This document shows positions 52,190 through 63,529 of a stretch of 64,000 nucleotides of DNA, piece by piece. A program made the position numbers and the translations under genes. The notes below the pieces were generated by a model that was not told where the DNA came from, did no database searches, and was given only the letters and a program-made list of their open reading frames with translations. The first letter of the stretch is position 1. Each line of letters opens with the position of its first letter. Origin of the DNA: Thereva unica (Eukaryota > Arthropoda > Insecta > Diptera > Therevidae); assembly GCA_949987705.1 (NCBI GenBank), contig OX465281.1, forward strand, positions 143,020,876 through 143,084,875, in the 5' to 3' direction.

Positions 52190-53470
52190 GATAAAGAGCA
52201 TAATATGAAAAAAAAATATGGGGAGTATGGCGGCCAAAATGGCTGAAAGAAGAAAAATTCAAAATGGGGGACTAATTTTGGAAATTGTGCTCCGATTGTG
52301 CTGTAAATTAGTGTCGGGGGGTTTTGAGGGATCCAAATGACAAATTTGGGGTTAAAATTTTAAAATTCAAAATGGCGGACTAATTTTGGCAATTGTGCTC
52401 CGATTGTGCTGAAAATTAGCGTCAGGGGGTTTTGAGGGATCCAAATGACAAATTTGTGGTCAAAATTTTAAAATTAAAAATGGCGGAAAATTTTGGAAAT
52501 TGTGCTCCGATTGTGCTGAAAATTAGTGTCGGGGGGTTTTGAGGGATCCAAATGACAAATTTGTGGTTAAAATTTTAAAATTCAAAATGGCGGACTAGTT
52601 TTGGCAATTGTGTTCCGATTGTACTGAAAATTAGTGTCGGAGGGTTTTGAGGGATCCCAATGACAAATTTGTGGTTAAAATTTTAAAATTCTAAATGGCG
52701 GACTAATTTTGGCAATTGAGCTCCGATTGTGCTGAAAATTAGTGTCAGGGGGTTTTGAGGGATCCAAATGACAAATTTGTGGTCAACATTTCAAAATTCA
52801 AAATGGCGGACTAATTTTTGCAATTGTGTTCCGATTGTACTGAAAATTAGTGTCGGAGGGTTTTGAGGGATCCCAATGACAAATTTGTGGTTAAAATTTT
52901 AAAATTCAAAATGGCGGACTAATTTTGGCAATTGTGCTCCGATTGTGCTGAAAATTAGCGTCAGGGGGTTTTGAGGGATCCAAATGACAAATTTGTGGTC
53001 AAAATTTTAAAATTAAAAATGGCGGAAAATTTTGGAAATTGTGCTCCGATTGTGCTGAAAATTAGTGTCGGGGGGTTTTGAGGGATCCAAATGACAAATT
53101 TGTGGTTAAAATTTTAAAATTCAAAATGGCGGACTAGTTTTGGCAATTGTGTTCCGATTGTACTGAAAATTAGTGTCAGGGGGTTTTGAGGGATCCCAAT
53201 GACAAATTTGTGGTTAAAATTTTAAAATTCAAAATGGCGGACTAATTTTGGCAATTGAGCTCCGAATGTGCTGAAAATTAGTGTCAGGGGGTTTTGAGTG
53301 ATCCAAATGACAAATTTGTGGTCAACATTTCAAAATTCAAAATGGCGGACTAATTTTTGCAATTGTGTTCCGATTGTAATGAAAATTTGTGTCAGGGGGT
53401 TTTGAGGGATCCAAATGACAAATTTGTGATCAAAATTTTAAAATTCAAAATGGCCGACTAATTTTGTAGT
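52190..53470. repeat. ~108-bp tandem array with higher-order structure
   Basis: Eleven copies of a unit of about 108 bp with GGTTTTGAGGGATCCAAATG and AAAATGGCGGACTAATTTTG. Unit variants recur every five units (about 540 bp; e.g. GCGGAAAATTTTGG near 52475 and 53020, GAGCTCCGA near 52718 and 53258), so a five-unit block was amplified. No coding. Confidence 0.88.
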
Positions 53471-53989
53471 TTTAGATGGGTGGGAGTATCATTGCTACCA
53501 TATTCATGAAAATAGGTCCTAGGGTTACTTAAATTCAGGGTGATACGTAAACCTGCACCAAAACAAAATCGTACTAGCGGCTAAACCATTACGACTCCAA
53601 CCACCCCCTTTCCCTCCCATACTATCCAAAACCTAACCAAAGTCAGCCGCTTTGAAAAATCAACGGATACTGTATATCAAAAACGAAACCGTAATGTTTT
53701 TTTGCGTTGTAGTGGTGTATTTTATGTTATATGGTAAAGCGAATTACCGTAAAATTTGGCATGAATATAATACGCGTTAATACTGATCATGGGCGCAATA
53801 ACAGTACTTGTTCCTTATAACCCTAATAAAATGTACTATCAATAACCTATCTCAAAAAACCTAAACAAAAATATATATCATAAAAAAATGTATGTGTGTC
53901 TGGGCACATTTTGGAAATTAAGACCTCTATGGTCATTCTATATGTCCAAATCAATCTTAGTCCTACAGAAGGATAAAGGTCAATAAATT
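53471..53989. other. Spacer between satellite arrays
   Basis: Non-repetitive sequence inside the hAT element; nothing recognised. Confidence 0.5.
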
Positions 53990-55440
53990 TTGTATATACA
54001 ATAATACATAATACATAATACGTAATTAGTAATATATAATACATATGTAAATAATACATAGAACATAATTCATAGTACATATTACACAATATAGTACATA
54101 GTAGTAGTGAATAATACATAGTTCATAGTAAATAGTACATAGCACTTAGTACATAGAACATAACACATAGAACATTGTACATAGTACATAGTTCATAGTA
54201 AATAGTACATAATACATAATAGATAATACAAAACATAATACATAGTTCATAGTACATAGTGCAAGTACATAGTACATAATACCTTTTACATAGAACATAG
54301 TATATAGTGTTTGGTACAAAGTACATAATATTTAGTAGCAAATGCATAATACAGAGTATATAGTGCAAAGTACATAGCAGATAACACATAGTTCATAATA
54401 CTTAGTCATAGTACAGAATAAATAGTACATAATCGCAGTACATAGTATATAATACCTAATACATAGTACATTGTGAACAGTATATGGTACCTAATCATAG
54501 CCCCCAATACATAGTACAAAATACATAGTACAAAGTACATAGTACATACTTCATAGTACATAATTCATAGTAAATAACACATAGTCCGTAATGCAAAGTA
54601 CATAATACCTAGTACATAGAAGATTATACATAGTGCATAATACCTTGTGCATAGTACATAGCACATAAAACATAGTTGACAGTATATAGTAGGTAGTATA
54701 TAGTCCAAAATAAATAGTACATAATACATAATACATAGTACAAAGTACATAGTTCATAGTACATAATTCAAAGTAAATAGCACATAGTCCGTAATGCAAA
54801 GTACATAATACGTAGTACATAGCAGATTATACATAGTACATAATACCTTGTACATAGTACATAGCACATAAAACATAGTTGACAGTATATAGTAGATAGT
54901 ATATAGTCCAAAATAAATAGTATATAATACATAATACATAGTACAAAGTACATAATATATAGTTCATAGTACATAATTCATAGTAAATAGCACATAATCC
55001 GTAATAAAGTACATAATACCTAGTACATAGAAGATTATACATAGTACATAATACCTTGTGCATAGTACATAACACATAAAACATAGTTGACTGTATATAG
55101 TAGGTAGTATACAGTCCAAAATAAATAGTACATAATACATAATACATAGTACGAAGTACATAGTACATACTTCATAGTACATAATTCATAGTAAGTAGCA
55201 CATAGTCCGTAATGCAAAGTACATAATACCTAGTACATAGCAGATTATACATAGTACATAATACCTTGTGCATAGTACATAGCACATAAAACATAGTTGA
55301 CAGTATATAGTCCATAATAAATAGTACATAGTACATATGGCATAGTACATAGTCCGTGTACATAGTACCTAATACATAGTGCATAACACTTAGTATATAG
55401 CACGTAGTACATATTGCTATATGTTACATAATAATATATA
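53990..55440. repeat. TACATAGTA minisatellite with ~207-bp higher-order units
   Basis: Low-complexity array of TACATAGTA/TACATAATA words. From about 54550 a block of about 207 bp, recognisable by TTGACAGTATATAG and GTCCGTAAT, is repeated about four times. All frames without stops (YYVLC repeats) result from the composition. Confidence 0.88.
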
Positions 55441-55869
55441 ATATACTAGTCCCTCTTTAAACACAAAACGAAAAATAGCAAAAAAAATCAAACACAAAAC
55501 GAAATTCTCTTCTGTAAAAAATTCTCTTCCGGTCAAACAAAAAAACATAAAATAAAAAAAAATCTCTTCTAAAAATGGATTGCTCCATTGATTTCGATTT
55601 CGAAAAATGTTGAAAATGGCACAACTAGAATGTTATTATAGATAACTCATACAATACAAACTAAAATCCCCAAAGCCAAATTGTTCCCCCACGGCACGCA
55701 AAAAATTGACCGTGACGCAAAGGTGCGCAACGTGGCTAAAAAAGTTTTTACTTTAAAAACTAAAAACACGCTTTTTAAAATGAACTAATAAAAAATAACA
55801 TACTACTACTCTTTCCATATAATAATAAATTTTAATTTTTAGTTTTTAATCAAATCCATAAAAATGATT

Positions 55870-56100
55870 GACAATTGATTAATCGTCTTTAATTGTGGAA
55901 ACTCACGACTAACAATTAATTAATTGTTAATTGCGAATTTTCACAATTACAATTAATTAATTGTTAATTGCAATAGACGCGATTAACAATTAATTAATTG
56001 TTAATTGCGAGTTTTCACAATTACAATTAATTAATTGTTAATTGCAGTAGACGTGATTAACAATTAATTAATTGTCAATTTTTAATCGTCCAGAAATTTA
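55870..56100. repeat. AATTAATT-rich palindromic cluster, right
   Basis: ACAATTAATTAATTGTTAAT repeated about four times just inside the right hAT terminus. Confidence 0.78.
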
Positions 56101-56819
56101 GTTTTGCCCAACACTGCTTTCTGATCATCACGATATCGTTGTAAGTGTCTTTACACAAAAATTCAAAAAATGATGGATGGATTTTTTGATAAAGGAAAAG
56201 TTTTCGGTTCAATATGTTGCAATATGTAAATGTTAGAGAGCGCGGTCTACCATATGCTCATTTTCTACATTAATGTAATTGCTGTGTCTGTCTGTGATAT
56301 GCTTTTCTTAATTAATATCATATTGGCCAAAATACATGCAGATAAAAGAGTTGCAGTAGAAAGTCATTAGCAGAGATTGCTGCAACTTTACCCACATAAG
56401 GAAAAACTGCTCATTCTATGTTTAAAATACCGATCGAAGAAGATCATATGGAAAATCATGCGTTGAACAAATCTAAAAATCGCCATAAAGCTAAAGTTTT
56501 ACCGGAATGCATGATGGTTGTCTGGGAATGGGATGAATGTAGCACATGTAAATAAAGTATATATTGAAGTCATTGACAGAACAATGCTAGATTTTATTTA
56601 TTTATTTATAATAAGTATAGGGGGTAAGACCACATCTGCAAGATCCCTAAAACTTATTTCTAAGCCCACGGCTGCCAGGACCTTTTGGGCTAACAGGTGA
56701 TATTAGTGGTTAAGAATTGTTAGTGTTATCTGCTAGTATTAGCGTAAAGATTATTTCGGTATCTTAAAATTTAGTTAGTATATTTTATTTGTTTTAGTGC
56801 TTATTTTATTTTATAGTAT

Positions 56820-58317
56820 CTACCTAGTGTCTAAAAGTTCCCGTGGTGGAGTTTTTTCAAGTAGGAGGTTAAAGGACTGAAGTAAGGGGAAGAGGTATGA
56901 GGGCGTATTTTTTGTATCCAATAGTTTGTGGGGTTCGTCTCGGTATCCTTTTTGTGTTAGTCTGTTTTTTACTTCTTGGCACTCAAAGAAGAGGTGTTTA
57001 GCTGTAAGGGTCCTGTTGCAGAAAGTACATTGTGGTGGCGCTTGCCTGGTAAACAGATAGCTCTTGAAAGCTAGTGCGTGGCCTGTACGCATTCTAGTCA
57101 TGATGACTCCATCTACATATTCTGTTTTGTATGTCTAATTTTGGTCTTTTCGCTGTGAGCCAGTGTTTTCGTAAGAAGGAAGTGGACATATCCCACCGTC
57201 GTTGTTTTGACTCGTTAATTTTTTTCTTTATTATATAAATGCTTCTTTGCAGGTCTGGGGGTTTTATGTTTGGGTTATCTAGTAGATGCGCTTTGGCTTT
57301 CTGATCCGCGATGGTATTACCTGGAATATCTACATGGCCAGGACACCAAGCTATCGTTATATTGTTTTGTGCTATTATGTTTTTGATAATGGATGTTATA
57401 GGACATTTACTTCTTCTACTTTTTGTGGCTTTTATGGTGGATAGTGAGTCGGTGAAAATCACTGCAGGGGTGTGTCGTGTAACTGCCCAATCTGTTGCTT
57501 TATATACTGCATAGAGTTCGGTGAAATATGAACTTGTATTATGCGGTAGGGCTTGTCCTATGATTTCATTTCCAAAGTCATCCGTTACTGCGTATGCCGA
57601 CATTTCTTCAAGTTTGGATCCATCTGAATACAGGAAGATTGTATTGCCCTCGTTACGTTTGTATTTGTGCCGCATGTCGGTGTGTAGACTTCTGTAGATT
57701 TGTTTAGGTATAGAGTCTTTCTGGTGCCTTTGTAAGGGAGCAGCCCAGTTTTTTGTTGTCAAATTTCCAATATTGGGAGGGTGTTTCTACTGTACTCTGG
57801 TCGCATCTGAGCTCTTTCAATTCTTCTGGGTATTCTATAAGCCCTAATTGCAGCGCTGATACTGTGTTTGTGAGATATAGTATATGTTCATTTTCTATAT
57901 TGTATGTTATTATAAGGTGTAGAGGGTATTTTGGATTAAGAATGTTCTGGGCTATTATTTTGTGCATTAGTTCCTCGCGTCTGTCCTGAATATTTGGAAG
58001 GCCACTTTCTATTTGTAGTGAGTCACAGTTTGTAGTAGGCAGCGCACCTAGAGCGATGCGGGCAGTGGTGTTTAGTGCTTTCACTAAAGGCCTCAATTTT
58101 GTAGCTGACGAGCGTCCATAGATTTGCAGTCCATAGTCTATCACCCCAATAATGATTTGTTTAGCAATCTTACATGCAAGGTCGATTGGAGGTCCACTTT
58201 TTCTTTTGCAGATGGCCTTAAGTAGATTGTTTCGTTTTTTGATTTTTCTGTGGTTTCTCGTACGTGTTTCTGCCAATTCAGCCTTCTCGATATATGTAAC
58301 CCTAGTATTTTTGTAGA
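56820..58317 (-). pseudogene. I-like LINE ORF2: RT end, RNase H, zinc motif
   Basis: After the RTE insertion: LGLHISRRLNWQKHVRETT, then in another frame (shift near 58225) LKAICKRKSGPPIDLACK, IGVIDYGLQIYGRSSA and LNTTARIALGALPTTN. Another shift follows, then RNase H: IFLYSDGSKLEEMSAYAV, SSYFTELYAVYKATDWA, AVIFTDSLSTIKA and GHVDIPGNTIADQKAK, with all four acidic positions visible. Another shift near 57100 precedes RMRTGHALAF...CTFCNRTLTAKHLFFEC, a C-x2-C...H...C motif that closes ORF2 near 56820. At least three frameshifts. Confidence 0.87.
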
Positions 58318-60859
58318 ACTTAATGCCTGCCCCAGGTATGATGTAAAAATCATACTGGGAGATCTGAACGCCAAAGTAGGCCAGGAGCCCATATACAGGC
58401 AATATGTCGGCAACCACAGCTTGCATGAAAACACTAATGACAATGGACAGCGAGTTGTAGAGATGGCAGCAAGTAAGAACTTGGTCGTTGCAAGTACTAG
58501 ATTTGCGCGTAAAGATATCCATAAAGCCACCTGGGTATCTCCTGATGGAGCCACTCGCAACCAAATAGATCATGTCTTGATAGACCGCCGCCACCTTTCG
58601 GGTCTGATGACGGTACGAACGTACCGAGGTGCCAACTTCGACTCGGATCACTATCTTGTTGGTATGGTGCTCCGAGAGCGCATTACAACGCTGAAAAGCT
58701 TTGTATCCGCTGATCAGGCTCGAATCAACACTGCTGCACTACGCAATGAAATGGCCAGAAACAGCTACGGTCATGCATTAGAACTCGCCCTAAGTCCTGG
58801 GGATGAGATGCCGGGCGTTGAAGAGAACTGGACCCGCCTTAAAAATACTGTCATTAGTACTGCTGATTCCATCTTAGGCAGAAGTCGTAAAGATCGGAAC
58901 GACTGGTTCGATAATGAATGCAAGCTGGCAACTGAACGTAAGAATGCTGCGTACCGAGCCATGCAGCAGTCTCAGAGAACACGGGCACGCGAAGAGAACT
59001 ATAAAGAGCTCAGAAAAGAAGAAAAGAGAATTCACAGACGGAAAAAGGAAGCCTGGGAAAAAAATCTCGTCTGTGAGCTAGAACAGTACAGAGAACGACG
59101 GCCGCACCAGGCGCGGGAGTTCTACCAAAGAGTCCGCAGTATGACGCAATTCACACCACGTTGCACATACTGCAAGGACAAAGAAGGTAATCTGATCACC
59201 GATCCTAAAGGCATCTTGGAGCGATGGGAAGAGCACTTTCACGAATTGCTAAATGGCGAGCTAACTGAGGATTCGGAGGCTCCACCAATATCTGATGACA
59301 ATGCTATGCTGCCGCCACCAAGCATAGAAGAAGTTAGCAGAGCCATCAGCCGGCTCAAAAACAACAAGGCCTCGGGTGCAGACGGCATCGCAGCGGAGCT
59401 GGTTAAATATGGAGGGCCTACATTACACCAAGCGATTCATGAATTAATTGTGCAAGTATGGGAGCAGGAAGTGATGCCAGAAGACTGGAGAAAAGGCATC
59501 CCCTGTCCGGTACACAAAAAAGGAGATATCACAGCGTGCACTAATTATCGCGGTATAACGTTGTTGAGTACCGTGTATAAGATATTCTCCGCTATCCTAC
59601 AAAACAGGATGGCCCCATACGCCAGAAACATCATAGGCCATTACCAGTGTGCCTTCAGCCCAGGCAAATCAACGACTGATCAGATTTTCACCTTGAGGCA
59701 GGCTATGGAAAAATGTCTAGAGTTTCAAAACTCAATTCAACACCTCTTCATAGACTTTAAAGCCGCCTATGATAGCATAGCCAGGGTAGAACTCTACAAA
59801 GCCATGAGAGAATTCGGCATCCCCAACAAACTGACAAGACTATGTAGGTTGACCATGATCAATGTGTCAAGCCAAGTAAAGGTATCCGGAACACTGTCCA
59901 GACCAATCAACATCTATAATGGACTCCGACAAGGGGACGGTCTGGCCTGCCTCCTTTTCAACCTGGCGTTGGAGAAAGTGATCCGAGATTCGGGCGTGAC
60001 ATCTAGGGGTACAATCCTCCACAAGTCCACCCAATTACTGGCTTACGCAGACGACATTGACATCATTGGAAGAACAACAACAGCTGTACAAGAAGCTTTC
60101 ACTCAGATTGAGCAAGCGGCAGGAAATCTGGGACTGCACATTAACGAAAGCAAAACAAAGTACATGGTGGCCTCGTCTGGAAGAACACCTAACATTGGTC
60201 CCACAATCAAGGTAGCGGAACACGAGTTTGACGTGGTAAAATCATTTACCTACCTTGGGTCAATAGTAGCAGCCGACAATAGCATGGAACCAGAAACACG
60301 CGCACGACTGCTAAAAGCCAACAAAGCCTACTATAGTCTGTCAAGGCTCTTCAAATCCAAATATCTAACCATAACGTCTAAACTTTTACTATATAAGACG
60401 ATGGTCTTACCCGTTCTCACATATGCATCCGAAACGTGGGTGCTTAGCAAAAAGCACTCAAACCTCTTGGGCGTGTTTGAGAGGAAAATACTTCGGAGGA
60501 TTGTTGGCCCCGTATGTGAGGAAGGACGATTCCGGAGTCTATACAATGACGAGATCTACGAGCGCTATCGGGACATAGATGTTGTGAAGAAAATAAAGCT
60601 CGGTAGGCTCCGGTGGGCAGGGCATCTAGCTCGTATGAGTGAAGATGAGCCTGCTCGGAAAGTTCTCTGCGGTAAGACCTATGGGGTGCGACAGCGAGGG
60701 AGGCCCAACCTTCGCTGGAAGGATGGCGTGGTCCAGGACGCTCAGAGTTTAGGGATGCCAAACTGGATGACATCGGCTCAGAATCGGGACCGGTGGAGAG
60801 AACAGTTGCGCGAGGCCAGGACCGGATCCCGGTTGTAGAGCCGTTAAAGTAAGTAAGTA
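58318..60859 (+). mobile_element. RTE-clade LINE inserted in the I-like LINE
   Basis: 5'-truncated LINE flanked by the 14-bp duplication AGTATTTTTGTAGA (58304-58317, 60860-60873), with an (AAGT)n tail at 60846-60860 close behind the stop codon. The coding frame is open throughout, so this is one of the youngest insertions. Confidence 0.9.
58319..60838 (+). CDS. RTE LINE pol (endonuclease end, RT), open
   Basis: 839 codons without a stop. It begins inside the endonuclease: NACPRYDVKIILGDLNAKVG, ATWVSPDGATRNQIDHVLID, NFDSDHYLVGMVLR. Then a coiled, basic linker (RTRAREENYKELRKEEKRIH). RT: NNKASGADGIAAELVK, HKKGDITACTNYRGITLLST, HLFIDFKAAYDSI (catalytic Asp), NGLRQGDGLACLLFNLALEK, LLAYADDIDIIG (catalytic YADD), GLHINESKTKYM, FTYLGSIVAADN and LPVLTYASETWVL. 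Tail: LGRLRWAGHLARM and RGRPNLRWKDGV. Codons upstream of 58318 (frame from 58250) belong to the I-like LINE and are not part of this protein. The missing N terminus makes it non-autonomous. Confidence 0.92.
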   Translation, partial: LNACPRYDVKIILGDLNAKVGQEPIYRQYVGNHSLHENTNDNGQRVVEMAASKNLVVASTRFARKDIHKATWVSPDGATRNQIDHVLIDRRHLSGLMTVRTYRGANFDSDHYLVGMVLRERITTLKSFVSADQARINTAALRNEMARNSYGHALELALSPGDEMPGVEENWTRLKNTVISTADSILGRSRKDRNDWFDNECKLATERKNAAYRAMQQSQRTRAREENYKELRKEEKRIHRRKKEAWEKNLVCELEQYRERRPHQAREFYQRVRSMTQFTPRCTYCKDKEGNLITDPKGILERWEEHFHELLNGELTEDSEAPPISDDNAMLPPPSIEEVSRAISRLKNNKASGADGIAAELVKYGGPTLHQAIHELIVQVWEQEVMPEDWRKGIPCPVHKKGDITACTNYRGITLLSTVYKIFSAILQNRMAPYARNIIGHYQCAFSPGKSTTDQIFTLRQAMEKCLEFQNSIQHLFIDFKAAYDSIARVELYKAMREFGIPNKLTRLCRLTMINVSSQVKVSGTLSRPINIYNGLRQGDGLACLLFNLALEKVIRDSGVTSRGTILHKSTQLLAYADDIDIIGRTTTAVQEAFTQIEQAAGNLGLHINESKTKYMVASSGRTPNIGPTIKVAEHEFDVVKSFTYLGSIVAADNSMEPETRARLLKANKAYYSLSRLFKSKYLTITSKLLLYKTMVLPVLTYASETWVLSKKHSNLLGVFERKILRRIVGPVCEEGRFRSLYNDEIYERYRDIDVVKKIKLGRLRWAGHLARMSEDEPARKVLCGKTYGVRQRGRPNLRWKDGVVQDAQSLGMPNWMTSAQNRDRWREQLREARTGSRL

Positions 60860-60873
60860 AGTATTTTTGTAGA

Positions 60874-61818
60874 TGTCCTGTAGTTGTGTGTTTTGCCGTG
60901 AAGGGTAATATTTCGGCTAGTACAAGAGTTTAGTCTGCAAATGTAGAGCTTCGGTTTTCTCCTCTGATATGATTGCGGATCTGCAATCCACCCATTCTTT
61001 AATGTCCCCATATGCAAAGTTCAAGGTTTCTTGTACCGTATGTATTTTCCCTTTAATGTGTAAGATTATATTATCGGCATATATCCAGAATCTTATTCCT
61101 TGAATTGTTGAAAGTCTTTGTGCTAAAGAGTCTATAAAGATATTAAAAAGATGCACTGATAATGGAGAACCTTGTGGGAGTCCATTGTGAATTGGTGTTC
61201 TTTCACTATAGTGTCCATTTATACGCACTTTCATTGACCTTCTTGACATGTACGAGTTTATTAATGTTATTATCTTCGGAGGGAACTTCCATTCTTTGAG
61301 TTGTGTAAGTATCCAGTGTTTGCTTACTCTGTCGAACGCTTTTGACAGCTCAAGTGATAGTATAACCGCGTGCTGATGATCTCGGAAACCGCTGACAATA
61401 CTATCTTCTAATTCTGTGAGGAGGAGTTGGGTTCCTCTATATGGGCGGAAAGCAAATACGCTATCATGTACTAGTTGTTCTATGGCCCATGATATTCGGT
61501 CTCCTATTAGTTTTTCGAGAAGTTTGCTAGTCGTGTTCAGTAGGAAGATAGGTCTATAGTCCATAATTGTTGGCCGGGGGTTTTGATTTTTGTGGATCGC
61601 GACTACTTCGGCGATCTTCCAGTCCTGTGGGAAGGTCCCAGTGTCCATAATCTTATTTATGAGGCTCGTGTATCGTAGATGCCATGTTAGGGGTGCTTGT
61701 TTAAGCATGTTGTATGTGATGTTGTCTGATCCCGATGTAGTACCTTTAAAGTTTTTTAACGTACAGTTAAATTCCTCCAAGGTAAAAGGTAGGACTATAT
61801 TTTTAAGGGCTTCATTTA
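60874..61818 (-). pseudogene. I-like LINE reverse transcriptase core
   Basis: LNEALKNIVLPFTLEEFNCT, GSDNITYNMLKQAP, PQDWKIAEVVAIHKNQNPRP, DYRPIFLLNTTSKLLEKL, AFRPYRGTQLLLTEL, VILSLELSKAFDRVSKHW (the usual LDLSKAFD has Glu in place of the first Asp), HNGLPQGSPLSVHLFNIFID and FWIYADNIILHI (YADD has become YADN). Two catalytic Asp positions are thus altered. A stop after LHLQTKLLY (60917) and a shift precede the junction with the RTE insertion. The MITE at 61819 interrupts it upstream. Confidence 0.88.
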
Positions 61819-62155
61819 GGCCCCCATCCACGGTCAAACAAATCGTCAAACCAATTTTCGACAAACAGCGCACACATTTATGCTTTGACATTTTTGGCCA
61901 TCAACGAGGAAAACTTTCTTCAAACATCCCGAGCGACATTTCATATAATCTACTGTAAACAAAGCGAACTTTACATGGCACACAGGCAAAACTCACACAC
62001 ACACATTTAAGCTGTTTGAAGGAAATATTAAACCAGACGAATATTTTCTTCAAACAGCGGCCAACTTCGAAAACTTGTATTTTATACACGCACACTTGCA
62101 ATTTTTTCGATGTTGGCCAGGAATTTGACGATTTGTTTGACCGTGGATGGGGGCC
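61819..62155. mobile_element. MITE in the I-like LINE ORF2
   Basis: 337 bp with perfect inverted repeats of about 32 bp starting GGCCCCCATCCACGGTCAAA. Flanks TTA (left) and TTT (right) suggest a 3-bp PIF/Harbinger-type duplication with one base changed. Includes a CACACACACA run. No gene; a raw open frame runs through it from the LINE endonuclease but is meaningless. Confidence 0.82.
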
Positions 62156-63529
62156 TTTTGACTGATTTGGTAAGTACTCTTGAACTGGAAGCGGGGGCTC
62201 TGCTGATGTTAATAGAGAGTATTCGCTGGTATATGCAGCAAATCGTGTGGCTATTTCTTCCGAGTGGACAATTAGGCCTGTTTCGGTAGTGAGGGAGTAC
62301 GGGTTTGTTGCTGTTCTTTGTCCACTGAATAATTTAACTCGCCGCCATAGTTGTTTTGGGTCCATTTGGGGTTCAATTTCATTCAAGAAGTTTTCCCAGG
62401 CGCTCTTTTTAGCCTTCTTTATCTCCTTCTTCATTTTAGCATTTGCGCGGCGATATTGTATTGCATTTTCTGTGCGTGGGTTGCTTTTGAATTGTTTCCA
62501 GGCTTTATTTTTGTTTTTTATTAGTACTCTAATATCTTCAATAAACCATTTAGGTAATCTTTTTGCAGTGGGTACGGTAGTTCCCATGCTTGCATTAGCT
62601 GCAGATCTGATCGCTTTTTTTAAGATGGAGACTTCTTTATTTATGTTTTCTGTTTCAGGCCGATCTTGTAGGTAGGTAAGTATCGATGTGCGATAGACCA
62701 ACCAGTTGGCATTTTTCTCCCTGAATCTAGGTATATGCTTCTTCGGAGTCAGATTATCTTGTTTTGTTATTAATATTGGGAAATGATCGCTACCCCATGT
62801 ATGTGGGACGACATACCAATTTAGTTCTGTCGCTATGTCCTGACTAGCTACTGCTAGGTCTATTGAAGTGTATGTGTTGTGTGTTGATAAGTGTGTATGT
62901 ATTCCCGTGTTTAGGAGCACTGGTTTGGAATTGTCTAACCAGTTTTCAATGACTCGTCCTCTACCGTTGTTATGAGATCCTCCCCAGAGGAAGTTGTGGG
63001 CGTTAAAGTCACCCACGAAAATGATAGGATGAGAGAGTTGTTGTTGTATGTTTGTGAGGTCCTCTACTGTTATTATATCACCATGTGATAAATATATGTT
63101 TACTATGAATATTTCTTCAGGGAGATATATTTTGATAGTTTGTGCTTGCAGACGAGTATTTAGTTCTATGGACTCTGTTACAATTTCTCTAGATACTAAG
63201 AGTGCGAGACCTCTGTGCCCGGTTGTATCGTTTGCATATATGTGGAATTGTTTGTACTCTGGTAATCCTCGCAAGGTATATTGTCCTTTCCATATTGTTT
63301 CCTGAATAGCCACCACTCTGGGTCTGTACTGCCTCAAAAGGAGTTGCAGTTGAGGCATTCCGGATATCAGCCCATTAATATTCCATTGAATTATGAATGT
63401 TCTTACAGCTGAAAGTGGGGTGCATATGTTGTTAGTTGTTTGGTTTTGCTGTCGCTTGTTGATGATGATGTTGTTAGGGTTGTTTGTTGAATTTCTTGGC
63501 TGTGTTCGTATCGTATTTCTTGAATTCAT
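62156..63529 (-). CDS. I-like LINE ORF2, endonuclease and linker
   Basis: Open from ATG 63529 to the MITE. Endonuclease blocks: IIQWNINGLISGMPQLQLLL, VVAIQETIWKGQ, HRGLALLVSREIV, PIIFVGDFNAHNFLWGG, GRGRVIENWLDNSKP, YTSIDLAVAS and WGSDHFPILI; all usual catalytic positions (N, E, D-N, D-H) can be placed. Then a basic linker before RT. The start ATG overlaps the TGA of ORF1 as ATGA, a stop-restart arrangement. The protein is cut by the MITE at 62155. Confidence 0.88.

Larger units (their letters stand above)
51880..56116. mobile_element. 4.2-kb non-autonomous hAT element filled with satellites
   Basis: Ends CAGTGTTGGGCA... / ...TGCCCAACACTG (12 bp), 8-bp duplication CTTTCTGA (51872-51879, 56117-56124), hence hAT superfamily. 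No transposase. The inside consists of AATTAATT palindrome clusters at both ends (51900-52110, 55870-56100), a ~108-bp tandem array (52190-53470), a TACATAGTA minisatellite (53990-55440) and little else. Confidence 0.88.
51691..56588 (+). pseudogene. Helitron Rep/helicase remnant, split by a hAT element
   Basis: Plus-strand blocks typical of Helitron replication proteins: ERPATEHRGRHNEPTANEIS (about 51720), then FTTKPKWDK (about 51820), HLLGNYF and, after the hAT element, SDHHDIV, VFTQKFKKMMDGFFDKGKVF and RERGLPYAHFLH (about 56235; this family precedes the Rep HUH motif HxH). Further down are helicase pieces: MFKIPIEEDHMENHALNKSK and, in mixed frames, VWDEC plus VYIEVIDRTMLDF (Walker-B-like region near 56520-56590). 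Between Rep and helicase most of the protein is deleted, and stops abound. The I-like LINE interrupts it at 56589. Confidence 0.72.

Noticed and set aside
53847..55384. Series of minus-strand open frames of YYVLCTMYY type
   Set aside because: They lie wholly in the TACATAGTA minisatellite, are open in several frames at once and have no complexity.
61901..62155. C-terminal extension of the endonuclease frame
   Set aside because: This part is the MITE read through by chance.
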